Source of the DNA: Asterias amurensis
Lineage: Eukaryota; Echinodermata; Asteroidea; Forcipulatida; Asteriidae
DNA: 64,000 nt
Assembly (NCBI RefSeq): GCF_032118995.1
Contig: NC_092656.1
Location: forward strand, 9,243,761 to 9,307,760
Direction of reading: 5' to 3'
Part shown: piece after piece, positions 44,548 to 52,560 of the stretch
Position numbering within the stretch: position 1 is the stretch's first letter
How the letters are laid out: each line of letters opens with the position of its first letter
Notes under the pieces: generated by a model
Seen by the model: the letters and a program-made list of their open reading frames with translations, nothing else
Told to the model about the DNA's origin: nothing
Databases searched by the model: none
Position numbers and translations under genes: made by a program

Positions 44548-45670
44548 GTGGGGGGGGGGGGTATAGACCATGCCTCGTTCAGGGCAGGGGTATAATCATC
44601 ACTCAATGTTTTCTCCCTATGTAACAACCAATTTTCATCTGGTATAGAAGTGCCGCCCTGAAGAAACTAAGAGATTCTAAGCACGCAATAAAGATACAGT
44701 CAAGGGGTTGGAGTGTGGGATACACATTGCCCCATGTTGAGTATCGTATTGATATCACACAGTTATGGTCGCTGGTCAACAGATATGACAACGTTGTTTA
44801 TAACAAATGTTTATTCAATTATTCAAACTTCAAAAAGCAGTTACATGGAAATGTTCACACCAGGTTTTCCCTGCTTTTGTGCAGACGGTAACTCTTCCAA
44901 ATTCACAAACACTGCATACAAGTTTGTACAAACCAGTCCTTAAAACAGGTGTGGTTTACAAGTTTTTTAGCTGCGGAAGGTTTGGCAGAAAGGCACAAAA
45001 TAAGTTCTCGCGAACGTCTATAGGCACTAACTGCGAATTAATTTGAGTTTGTTTTGAACCTTTTTTTCCCGTTATTACAGGTCAGTTTTACGCCGCCATT
45101 ATTATTCTGGTCGGTGTCTGCGCGGCTCTTACAGTCGTGGTGCTCAGCATCCACCACCGGGGGGACAGCACGCATGTACCCCGGTGGGCCCACCGTCTCA
45201 TCCTGGTCAAACTAGCCAAGATCCTCCGAGTCCGCAGCCAGATCTCCCAGTCCTCCATGGAGTTAGAGATGCACAGTCCCTCCGAGACGGACTTCGCCAA
45301 CATGTCGTCGCGAGGGGGCGTCCTCAACCCTATCTTCGAAGGGGACGACGGCATCGAGGAGCAGCACGCCGAGGACGACAGAGGGAGCCCTGTACGGTTG
45401 TCGTCGGACAACAAGGCTGACGGATCAAAGGAAAGACTGTACACGGCGGGCGATTCGGTGATCGAGCAATACATTACGTCTATTTCCAAGAACGTTGGTT
45501 ATCTGGTGAGGCGGGGACGCGACGAGGATAAGAGCCAACAAATCTCCACCGAGTGGCAGGAGGTGGCCATGGTCTTAGATCGTCTCTTCCTGGTCATATT
45601 TACAATGCTTATTTCAGTCGTAGTCGTCACTATTCTACTTATGTCCTCCATGAGAGTGTCCATCTTGTGA
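29818..45670 (+). CDS. nicotinic acetylcholine receptor alpha-type subunit, seven coding exons
   Basis: Coding exons are 29818-29884, 40676-40818, 41346-41390, 42092-42201, 43082-43338, 44066-44347 and 45081-45670, with consistent phases and 497 residues. Signal peptide about 1-22. The ligand-binding domain has WKPDIVLYN (loop A, Y120), Cys-loop C156-C170 with 13 residues between, GSW177 (loop B) and vicinal C220-C221 that mark an alpha subunit. M1 (about 239-262), M2 (269-290, with GEK at its start and Leu at 9', so cation-selective), M3 (about 303-326), a cytoplasmic loop of about 140 residues and M4 (about 466-489). Sequons at N101, N169 and N189. The aromatic residue two before the Cys pair (Tyr in most alphas) is Gln218, with Phe217 beside it, so agonist binding may be unusual. 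Assembles as a pentamer at the plasma membrane by family knowledge. Confidence 0.95.
30386..30715 (-). mobile_element. TTAA MITE, family A copy lacking the hairpin
   Basis: TTAAAGGCAGTGAACACTAT to GTGTCCAGTGTCTTTAA. The central GAGACC hairpin is cleanly missing between ATTTGATTTCG and TGTGACAAGG, as if one arm was lost by replication slippage. Confidence 0.88.
31622..31785 (+). mobile_element. tRNA-derived SINE (ACTCGG family)
   Basis: The tRNA-like head ends in the B box GGTCGTGGGTTCGAATCCC. The body has CACAGGACTCGGGAAAGTAC and ACACATCGGTGTATGGGT, the same body as 16350-16510 in reverse. Confidence 0.7.
31945..31963. repeat. poly-G tract
   Basis: A run of G interrupted once by T near its left edge. 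Long G tracts recur in this window (5800, 17526, 19740, 29039, 43385, 44550). Confidence 0.8.
32488..32805 (+). mobile_element. TTAA MITE, family B copy
   Basis: TTTAAAGGGAAGGTACACATTT at the left. The central hairpin AATAAAAGACTTCTGGCTTG / AAGTCTTTTATT is specific to this subfamily. The right terminal part is missing. Confidence 0.75.
33000..33364. mobile_element. family D foldback MITE, full length
   Basis: TTAAAGGAACACGTTGCCTT to ACGTGTTCCTTTAA. The centre reads TTATGGCCGTGGCCGACCGT and is shorter than in the other copies. Near-perfect long inverted arms. Confidence 0.92.
33610..33908 (+). mobile_element. TTAA MITE, family C copy, 5'-truncated
   Basis: Starts inside the left end at CGGTAAACAGTATTGTCC and lacks a short internal stretch. 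The right end GTGTCCAAATGGCTCTAAA is slightly decayed. Confidence 0.8.
34664..35053 (+). mobile_element. TTAA MITE, family A copy
   Basis: TTAAAGACACTGGCCACCAT to GTGTCCACTGCCTTTAA, hairpin present. Its final TTTAAAG is also the first bases of the next element. Confidence 0.9.
35050..35384 (-). mobile_element. TTAA MITE, family B copy sharing a terminus
   Basis: Begins TTAAAGGCACTGGTCACTAT on the bases that end the family A copy, and finishes AGGTGTCCGGTGCCTTTAA. The pair look like two insertions at one TTAA. Confidence 0.8.
35623..35798. mobile_element. short TIR element with ATAGACCTTATGCA ends
   Basis: The left arm ATAGACCTTATGCACATGAC pairs with the right arm TGACGTCAATGCATAAGGTC. A TGACGTCA-type CRE sequence lies in each arm. 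176 bp with no coding sequence, similar in size and style to 20711-20880. Confidence 0.78.
36982..37219. mobile_element. TTAA MITE, family E copy, shortened
   Basis: TTAAAGTACGATTTGGGTAC at the left, TTTAGACCCTTTAAA at the right. The interior has AATGTCCACAGATTTACA and GAAAGCTTCCCTGA-like blocks shared with 42632-42999. The second half is largely deleted. Confidence 0.78.
37857..38216 (-). mobile_element. TTAA MITE, family B copy
   Basis: Starts TTAAAGGCGCTAGAAACAAT with a duplicated GCTAGAACAATAGTGGTAA block at the left end. The right end is AAAGGTGTCCAGTGCCTTTAA. Confidence 0.78.
38467..38890 (+). mobile_element. tRNA-Ser-like SINE, full length
   Basis: The head GTGTCGTGGCCGAGCGGTTA with a long-variable-arm layout, B box GGGTTCGAATCCCC and closing GTGACAC could fold as a Ser/Leu-type tRNA. 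The body includes CGGATGGGACGTAAAGCCGT, AACACCGGGCCG (minus sense) and the tail ATGCGCTATATAAGACTTTG, then ATT repeats. Other copies lie at 47010, 53775, 54158 and 54580, so this is a SINE and not a tRNA gene. Confidence 0.85.
39202..39231 (+). other. retroposon-like motif CTGACGATGACTAGAGCA
   Basis: CTGACGA, then the self-pairing CTAG-AGCAAG-CTAG, then CAAACG where a hammerhead core would have GAAAC. Similar motif at 19026. Possible relic of a Penelope-like element's ribozyme region; no reverse transcriptase remains nearby. Confidence 0.35.
39953..40105. repeat. inverted repeat with GGAGATTCTGTCCCC arms
   Basis: CCGGAGATTCTGTCCCCCAT near 39958 faces ATGGGGTACCGAATCTCCGG near 40063. GAGGGCGCTCTC lies between. 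A related layout (GGGCGCTATGCAGACGAA...GTACACAG) is seen near 49500, so this may be a MITE with decayed ends. Confidence 0.45.
40676..40818 (+). CDS. nAChR exon 2
   Basis: Acceptor TTATGTTCAG, donor GATATG|GTAAAT. Encodes the N-terminal helix and first strands ([25 protein letters not shown]), aligning with LLxxYNPLxRPV of nicotinic subunits. Confidence 0.93.
41346..41390 (+). CDS. nAChR exon 3
   Basis: 45 bp, [15 protein letters not shown], donor CAA|GTAAGT. This small exon is a conserved feature of nicotinic genes and carries the loop D Trp (VWLYQ). Confidence 0.93.
41452..41822 (+). mobile_element. TTAA MITE, family C copy in nAChR intron 3
   Basis: TTTAAAGCCATTGGACACTT to AAGTGTCCAATGGCTTTAAA, with perfect terminal inverted repeats of about 25 bp. 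The hairpin centre is CTCGACATCGAG. The best-preserved family C copy here. Confidence 0.92.
42092..42201 (+). CDS. nAChR exon 4
   Basis: 110 bp, acceptor CTCCATTACAG, donor AACAA|GTAAGT. Encodes [11 protein letters not shown] and loop [10 protein letters not shown]. Confidence 0.93.
42515..42571. repeat. CAACGA-type microsatellite
   Basis: About nine imperfect hexamer copies (CAACGA, CGACAA) in nAChR intron 4. Confidence 0.85.
42632..42999. mobile_element. TTAA MITE, family E copy, full length
   Basis: TTAAAGGGTCTATGTAACTT to GTACCCAAATCCTTTAAAG. The whole element is a long imperfect palindrome (GGTGCTGTAGTTTT...AAAACTACAGCACC). Lies in nAChR intron 4. Confidence 0.87.
43082..43338 (+). CDS. 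nAChR exon 5: Cys-loop and loop B
   Basis: Acceptor TATCCCGACAG, donor GATTG|GTGAGT. Encodes C156[14 protein letters not shown]170 and [10 protein letters not shown], then NGEWDLIG. The Cys-loop has the standard 13-residue spacing and an N-C-T sequon inside it. Confidence 0.94.
43384..43410. repeat. poly-G tract in nAChR intron 5
   Basis: G runs interrupted by single A or T bases just after exon 5. The rest of intron 5 (to 44065) shows no repeat family. Confidence 0.75.
44066..44347 (+). CDS. nAChR exon 6: loop C, M1 and M2
   Basis: Acceptor CTTCCATACAG, donor ATTG|GTAAGT. Encodes [10 protein letters not shown] (loop C), [20 protein letters not shown] (M1) and [20 protein letters not shown] (M2 pore helix). 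The Glu before M2 and the ring residues are those of cation channels. Confidence 0.95.
44517..44562. repeat. poly-T then poly-G tract in nAChR intron 6
   Basis: About 30 T followed directly by a G run with one T. The same T-to-G junction occurs at about 5791, 19721 and 34260. The rest of intron 6 is unassigned. Confidence 0.85.
45081..45670 (+). CDS. nAChR exon 7: M3, cytoplasmic loop, M4 and stop
   Basis: Acceptor GTTATTACAG. Encodes M3 ([20 protein letters not shown]), [20 protein letters not shown] (start of the intracellular helix), an acidic serine-rich loop, the amphipathic pre-M4 helix and M4 ([20 protein letters not shown]). TGA stop at 45668-45670. Confidence 0.95.
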
Positions 45671-45767
45671 CGGGACTGAATAATTCTTCTGCATTTGTTT
45701 GTAATACTATAATTTCTTCCTCATTATATACGTTCTTATACAATAATAATGCAACCTTTTAAATTGC

Positions 45768-46179
45768 TTAAAGACACTGGACACTGTTGGTAATTGTCAA
45801 AGACTAGTTTTCACAGTTGGTGTATCTGACACTGTTGGTAATTGTCAAAGACTAGTTTTCACAGTTGGTGTATCTCAATATATGCCTAAAATAACAAACC
45901 TGTAAAACTTTGAGCTCAATCGGTCGTCGAAGTTGCGAGATATTAATGGAAGAAAAAACGCCCTTGTCGCAAGAAGTTGTGTGCTTTCAGGTGCTTGATT
46001 TCGAGACCTCAAATTCTAAATTATGAGGTCTCGATTTTAAATTCGTGGAAAATTACTTTTTTCTACTTCTGAAAAGGGAGCTGTTTCTCACAATGTTTTG
46101 TACTATGAACCCCTCTCTATAACTCGTTACCAAGTAAGGTTTTATGTGAATATTACCAATAATGTCCACAGCCTTTAAC
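45768..46179 (+). mobile_element. TTAA MITE, family A copy with duplicated left end
   Basis: The block GACACTGTTGGTAATTGTCA through GGTGTATCT is present twice with a 48-bp period (45780 and 45828). The central hairpin is partly decayed. Confidence 0.88.
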
Positions 46180-46537
46180 TTTGTTTTTCTCTAGTGGACG
46201 ATTCTTATATTTGTGAAAAGGTCCGTTGCTTTTAATGTCAGGCTGCTGTAATAAACTAATTCTTAGTGTATATCTGTTTTTATATTAAATTAATAAGATT
46301 ATTGAGGCAGGTCCTCATTTCAAAATGCTTACGTGTCTTGCCAACTAAAATAAGACAAACCAATGAGTACGCGTAGATTATGTGGTGACTTTAAACATAA
46401 AACACACAAAGCAATACTGAGATAGCTTATTTTACACAATTTCTGTACTGCCGTTGTCATTCATTATCTCTGTTTCTATAATAATAGTGGCTTCTTTGTA
46501 GCGATCATATCGGTCACTCTGTGACGATCAAGGCGCT

Positions 46538-46927
46538 TTAAAGGAACACGTTGCCTTGGATCGACGAGTTGGTCTATAAAAAGCGTTTGTAACCCTTTTT
46601 TATAAAATGCATATGGTTGGACAGATGTTTTAAAAGTAGAATGCAATGATCCACACAAGTTTGCCTCGAAATTGCGTGGTTTTCCTTCAACTGTGCGAAC
46701 TAACACGGTCGGCCATTTATGGGAGTCAAAAATTTGACTCCCATAAATGGCCGACCGTGTTAGTCGACGAGGTAAAAGGAAAACCGTGCAATTTCGAGGC
46801 ATGTTTGTGTGGATCATTGTATTCTACTTTTACAACATCTTTCTACCCATTATGCATTTTATAACAAACGGTTACAAACGCTCTACAAAGACCAACTCGA
46901 CCGATCCAAGGCAACGTGTTCCTTTAA
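46538..46927. mobile_element. family D foldback MITE, full length
   Basis: TTTAAAGGAACACGTTGCCT to ACGTGTTCCTTTAA, centred on GGGAGTCAAAAATTTGACTC. Identical design to 22222-22602. 46180-46537 before it is unassigned. Confidence 0.92.
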
Positions 46928-47009
46928 CATTCAGAGTTTTTCTTAAAGGTATGTGGGACTACGTTTGAATTATGAGATCTGCTACTTTTTCATATCACCA
47001 TGTAATGGT

Positions 47010-47290
47010 TTACGAGCTGCGGTGGCGCAATATGCTGCCAATCAACCAGGAACACCGGGGCGAACCCCTTCTGTTTTCGATAAGTACACTGGGTTAACTG
47101 TACGTGCGTTGGCACGGCACACAGAACCAACGGCGTTACGTCCCATCCGAAGGGCGAAGCATTATGGTAATAAGTATCTTGATTTCGGGACACTGGTGTC
47201 ACGACTGGGAATCGAACCCACACTCTGCTGATCAGAAACACCAGAGCTTGAGTTCAATCTCTTGAACCATTTAGCCTCGACACGACCTCT
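47010..47290 (-). mobile_element. tRNA-Ser-like SINE, 3'-truncated
   Basis: The minus-strand head has the B box GGGTTCGATTCCCAGTCGTG. The body with GGATGGGACGTAACGCCGTT and AACACCGGGGCG (plus sense) matches 38467-38890. The ATT tail is missing. Confidence 0.82.
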
Positions 47291-48070
47291 GAAAGCACCG
47301 ACCTCAGGTGTATGCTTTCTTCGGGTGTCAGCAAAACTAGTTTTGTCAAGAACATGTATCTTAAAATCACATTCAACTATCATTTCCATTTCGTACACGT
47401 ACGTACACCGTAAAACTGTGTTTAGAGTTTGAACACATGTTGTATCCATTAATAAAACATGTTTAAAGGCTAAACATGTGAACAAAGAGTGTATAAAACT
47501 TACACTTAGATGTGTGTAAAACCAAACACTGTTTTTAGAGTGTACACACAAAGTTTGGACTTATCGTAATAGTACACAAATGTAAGGTTTTTTTAATAAT
47601 ATGGCGGTACGTGTATACGCTTTAATACACTGACATGCGAATGTGGTAAGGTCCCAAAACGCAATAAGTGGAATAATAATGTGGAATTGTTTTGAACTTG
47701 TGAACTTCAAAACCTGCCTCATCAAGTTATACATCGACAATCTTACGACTAATTTTAGCTGTCAATCATAAGGGCGTTGGAAACATAGAAGTTACATAGT
47801 TTGAGATATTGTTATATTTACACAAAATGAAGGCTCTTCATTCAACATTCACCTGTTAACAATTAAGACTGGGTAAACACAATTAAAAGGAAACATTCGC
47901 ATCTTATGTTGCAATGTAAACAATATTAGACTTAATAAGTTGAAACACAATAGCCTGTTGTGCTCGTATGAATAACATGACTGTTTAAACTTTGTGACCC
48001 AATCTGGAACCATTTTCATCTAAACGACTGAAGAAAACAATAACATATTATAACCACAAATGTATTGTGA
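47291..48070. other. unassigned intergenic sequence
   Basis: No gene seen. A small hairpin AACATGTTTA / TAAACATGT lies at about 47456-47478, and the AAACAC-rich part is weakly self-complementary. Confidence 0.4.
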
Positions 48071-48458
48071 TTAAAGACAGTGCTCACTGTTGGTAATTGT
48101 CAAAGACCAGTCTTCTCACTTGGGGGTATCTCAACATAAGCATAAAATAACGAACCTGTGAACATTTGAGCTCAATTGGTCGTCGAAGTTGCGAGATAAT
48201 AATGAAAGAAAAAACACCCTTGTCACACAAAGTTGTGTGCGTTTAGATGGTTGATTTCGAGACCTCAAATTCTAAATCTGAGGTCTCGAAATCAAATTCG
48301 TGGAAAATTACTTCTTTCTCGAAAACTATGGCACTTCAGAGGGAGCTGTTTCTCACAATGTTTTATACCATCAACCGCTCCCCATTACTCGTCACCAAGT
48401 AAGGTTTTATGCTAATAATTATTTTGAGTAATTACCAATAGTGTCCACTGCCTCTAAG
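48071..48458 (+). mobile_element. TTAA MITE, family A copy
   Basis: TTAAAGACAGTGCTCACTGT to GTGTCCACTGCCTCTAA, with the hairpin GATTTCGAGACCTCA / TGAGGTCTCGAAATC perfectly preserved. Confidence 0.9.
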
Positions 48459-48851
48459 GGATGTAAAGTGTGGTGACTCGTTCTTTACGGCCGTTTAGAA
48501 CCGGCAACACGTTATCATTTTCCTTTCACACACACAGCGCGGCCAACTCACCAACAGCGCGCGCATCGTCCGTAACAAGAAACGTTTTGCAACAAGACTA
48601 GCATGGAGTATCCGCTCATAACCGGTCATACACACTGGTCATTATCAAAGGTTTAAACATCCCATGTGACGCGCTCTCCACTAATAGGAATAGCGTTACT
48701 GTCTGAGGTATTTATGAGTCTAATTACATACCAGTGCGAGTTTGGTGTATGATACATACGTAATTTACAGAGCAGATTTAGAACGTACTCGCATACCATG
48801 TACGATTAGTCCAAGCAAGAATTAAATATTTAAATGAATATCAAACTTACG

Positions 48852-49155
48852 GAAAAACCCAAATAAAAATAATTACAAATTTCTCAAAACATTCTGTGTA
48901 TAAGATCGAGATTTTATCAATATGGTTATTAATGTGTGTCATTTTCCAACTTAAAAAAAATAATTTTGAGAACAGTTATATAGTCTAAAGTAAAGTTTGG
49001 AACGGAAAACCCCAAATAAAAATAATTACAAATTTCTCAAAACATTCTGTGTATAAGATCGAGATTTTATCAATTATGGTTATTAATGTGTGTCATTTTC
49101 CAACTTAAAAAATAATTTTGAAAACAGTTATATAGTCTAAAGTAAAGTTTGGATC
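48852..49155. repeat. 153-bp tandem duplication
   Basis: Two units, each with AAATAAAAATAATTACAAAT, AAGATCGAGATTTTATCAAT and AGTCTAAAGTAAAGTTTGGA. They differ only by a few single-base changes and small indels. 48459-48851 before it is unassigned. Confidence 0.9.
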
Positions 49156-49690
49156 GTAGCGATTTTGATGTTTTCATTTATCTTGAATATTTATTAACTC
49201 AAAATTAAATATAAAGTGTAATTTGGTTGGATACGCATAATGTGTTTTGTAAAGCTATATATAACTATTAAGTATAGTTGTTATATAAAAAATGCGGAAT
49301 TTTTATTTGGTGTGTAAAATATTCAAATATCTTTTTATTGTCTTTGTTAATGAAATCAATTGTATGTGAAATAAAAATTTATGTGATTAAAATACAAAGG
49401 TATAGATACAATGTTCTTATTAGTGGCGTTAAGAACAATTTGATTGTGCCGTTGCCTAGGGAATCTGTCATCCGGGGATTCCCCCGCCCCCCAATTCAAA
49501 AGAGGGCGCTATGCAGACGAAATTTGTACACAGTTCGCCGCATTGGGAGGGGAGGGGGAGGGGGAGGAGTCGAATTTCTGGGGTACTAAATCCCTTCCAA
49601 ACCTCGGTTTTTTTTGAGTGATTTAATGCGGGTATGTGTATGTTGTTTTTTGTTAAAGTTTTTATTTTTTCAATTAGCTACGATGTTAAA

Positions 49691-49917
49691 ATAGACCCTT
49701 CTCATGAAATATGTAAAATGCACATAGCGCGTGCGCACTAACGTTTTGGTTGGCAAAATGAGGGAATATCGCGCTGTTTTGTACACGGCTAATGGGTGCG
49801 TGACGCAGACGAGATTGCGTGTCTGCTTAGTGCACAACTCTATGGCGTTTGCCAACCAACAGGGTCTGTACGCATGCGTGAATGTAATTAGCATATTTCA
49901 TGGGAAGGGTCCATTAT
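49691..49917. mobile_element. TIR element with AGACCCTTCTCATGAAATATG ends
   Basis: The left arm ATAGACCCTTCTCATGAAAT faces ATTTCATGGGAAGGGTCCAT on the right. Further in, TTGGTTGGCAAA pairs with TTTGCCAACCAA. About 227 bp, non-coding, probably a MITE. Confidence 0.7.
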
Positions 49918-50215
49918 AGGTTCGCTTATGAATCGTTCTCCCACGTCAGTTCTTTTGAAAATGGTATTTCTGAAGTGTCCATATACGGTATACAAATACA
50001 AATTAATTGTTTCGTGCTATTTTCTGATGTGTAAGATGGTGCCCACCAATTATTACGGTTGGCACGACCATACCTAGTGGTGGCGCTAGACTGGATGGAA
50101 ACATTTCGCCACGATGTATTCTGCTTAGCTGTGGTTCTAATGCATTGCACATTGTAGATTATGTGACAAACAATATCATTATGATTCTTTACACCATTCA
50201 AACATATGCATACAA
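49918..50215. other. unassigned intergenic sequence
   Basis: No gene or repeat recognised. Confidence 0.35.
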
Positions 50216-50370
50216 CAACACTCTGTGCAAATTTTGACTCAAGTAGTAATCGAAGTTGCAGGACAATAATGACAGAAAAAAAGCACAGCTCCCCATTGCT
50301 CGTTTATCAAGTTAGTTGTTGTGCTAAAAATTATTTTGAGTAATTACCAATAGTGTCCAGTGCCTTTAAT
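50216..50370 (+). mobile_element. TTAA MITE, family B relic
   Basis: GTGCAAATTTTGACTC...AATCGAAGTTGCA joins directly to AGCTCCCCATTGCTCG...GTGTCCAGTGCCTTTAA. The middle and left end are gone. Confidence 0.7.
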
Positions 50371-50429
50371 ACGGACCGTGTTCCCCCGACCCTGATCTGT
50401 ATTCGCCTTTATTATGAAATCTGCTGTAA

Positions 50430-51022
50430 ATACAGTGGACACTATTGGTAAATGTCAAAGACTAGTCTCCACAGTTGGTGAAGTCTTCACAGTCTCAACA
50501 TAAATATGCATAAAATATCAAACCTGTGAAAAGTTTAGCTCAACTTGTCGTTGAAGTTGCGAGATATTAATGAAAACAAAAGAAGAAAAAACACACCCTT
50601 CTCTTGCACCATGGTCACACGAAGTTGTGTGCTTTCAGATGCTTGATTTCGAGACCTCAAATTCTAAATCTAAGGTCTCGAAATCAAAATCGTGGAAAAT
50701 AACTTCTTTCTCGAAAACTACGTCACCTCAGAGGGAGCCGTTTCTCACAATGTTTTATATTATAACACCCCTTACCAATACTCTGCCTTTTCATTGGGTT
50801 ATCCCCGGAGAGCGTTCTATTTTCCCTCGGCTTCGCCTCGGGAAATTCGCCTCGGGAAAATAGAACGCTCCGGGGATCACCTCGGGAGTCAAAGTTTTAA
50901 CCATAACACTCGAAGCAGTCAATATTTGTACACTATCAACCTCTCCCCATTACTCGTAATCAAGAAAGGTTTTATATAATAATTATTTTGAGTAGTTACC
51001 AATAGTATCCACTGCCTTTAAA
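50430..51022 (+). mobile_element. TTAA MITE, family A copy carrying an insertion
   Basis: Family A sequence runs from ACAGTGGACACTATTGGTAA to the TTTATAT just before 50764 and resumes at about 50930 with ACACTATCAACCTCTCC, ending CACTGCCTTTAA. The hairpin is present. Confidence 0.85.
50764..50930. mobile_element. insertion in family A copy, with GC-rich hairpin
   Basis: Contains CCCCGGAGAGCGTTCTATTT and its complement AAATAGAACGCTCCGGGG around a CCTCGGCTTCGCCTCGGG centre. Flanks are not clearly duplicated, so the class is unknown. Confidence 0.55.
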
Positions 51023-52166
51023 CCCACAGGCCAGCTGTACTTCTAAAACATAATCCACATTGTTAGCCAACGCGTGGGGGCGCTCCATCCAAAGCCCGCC
51101 CAAAAATAAAAAGCATCAGTTTCCAGCAGTATTAATAATTTCAACCGGGGCTGCGAGAGAATGATATTAGGTTCGTAGCCGGCGGCTGAAAAATAGTGTA
51201 CATGTAACCGCTTGTGGCAGATTGGACCTCCGCGGTGTCCTGTCAACTTGTATCTAGGACCCGCTGGTTTGGTATGTTACGCAGATGGGCTCTTTGGTTC
51301 AGCTTTTACAAAACCAAAATGAAGTTATGTGTTTTTCGGGTAATGCATTTCCAAAAAAACAAAAAACAAAAAAAAGGAACAAAAAAAGCAATTTGTGGAG
51401 GCAAATTGGGGATAGTCGAAACGCATTAGGAGTGTTTCTTGAGGGCCCTTCACACTGTTTTTTGTTTTATAACAACGGACTGATGACTATGGAAAGCTAT
51501 ATTTGGGTATATATAACCATGACTGCTGGTGGATAGATATAGAGACGGTGTATATGTTTTGAGAGAATGCATTGGGGCAAGTTTGGGGACACGATCTGGC
51601 ACTTGGGGGCAGTACTGGGATTCCTCGCGACTTTGTCGGCACTCTATGCTGCGTGTCAATTGTATTTACTCTGTAAATTTGTTGGCAAAATAGATTTAGG
51701 CACGCATTCTTTATTGGAATTAAAAACAAACGGGGGAATTAATGGAGCGATGCGAGGCCCGGTGGGTGGGCCTGCCGTTGGGGGACTCACAGTCACACGG
51801 CGTGTATAAGAATATGATTTAATGATTTGTGTATAGCTTGATAAGGCCACACACAATTAAAAACGTGTTTAGCGTCCCCGCCCGCTTCCCTTTAAAAATA
51901 ATGATAATAAGCATATCAAAATATACTTAAAAAGCACTGGAAGCTCTACCATCAGTGTTTAAATATCCACAAAGGTGGCAAATAAAGCGGCATGTTGTGT
52001 TATTAATGACAACATCACAAAAAAGTTCTTAATAGTGTCAATCAGGGAAGTATCTACAGAATATCACTGATAAAAATACAGGTCTTTAGGCGACGCTTCT
52101 CTATTTTATGTTTTTTTTTCAAGGAAAAGGGATATAGATTGCAACGATCTCAGAAAGCAAAACAGT
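51023..52166. other. unassigned intergenic sequence
   Basis: Several short open frames on both strands (for example 51567-51809), none with a recognisable domain or splice pattern. No repeat family seen. Confidence 0.4.
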
Positions 52167-52560
52167 TTAAAGGCAGTGGACACTATTGGAAATTACTCCA
52201 AATGTTTGTTAGCATAGAACCTTACTTGGTAACAAGTAATGGGGAGAGGTTGATGGTATAAAACATTGAGAGAAACGGCTCCCTCTGAAGAGACGTAGTT
52301 TTCGAGAAAGAAGTAATTTTCCACGAATTTGATTTCGAGACCTCAGATTTAGAATTTGAGAAGCATCTGAAAGTATTTGAAGCATCTGAAAACACACAAC
52401 GTCGTGTGACAATGGTGTTTTTTCTTTGATGATTATCTCGCAACTTCGATGACCGATTGAGCTCAAATTTTCACAGGTTTGTTATTTCATGCATATGTTG
52501 AGATACAGCAAGTGAGAAGATTGGTCTTTGATAATTACCAATAGTGTCCAGTGTCTTTAA
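52167..52560 (-). mobile_element. TTAA MITE, family A copy
   Basis: TTTAAAGGCAGTGGACACTA to GTGTCCAGTGTCTTTAA. One hairpin arm is replaced by a duplicated GAAGCATCTGAAA block, so the centre no longer pairs well. Confidence 0.9.

Noticed and set aside
45184-45420. Alternative-frame open frame inside nAChR exon 7
   Set aside because: It overlaps the strongly supported M3-M4 loop coding sequence and is GC-driven.
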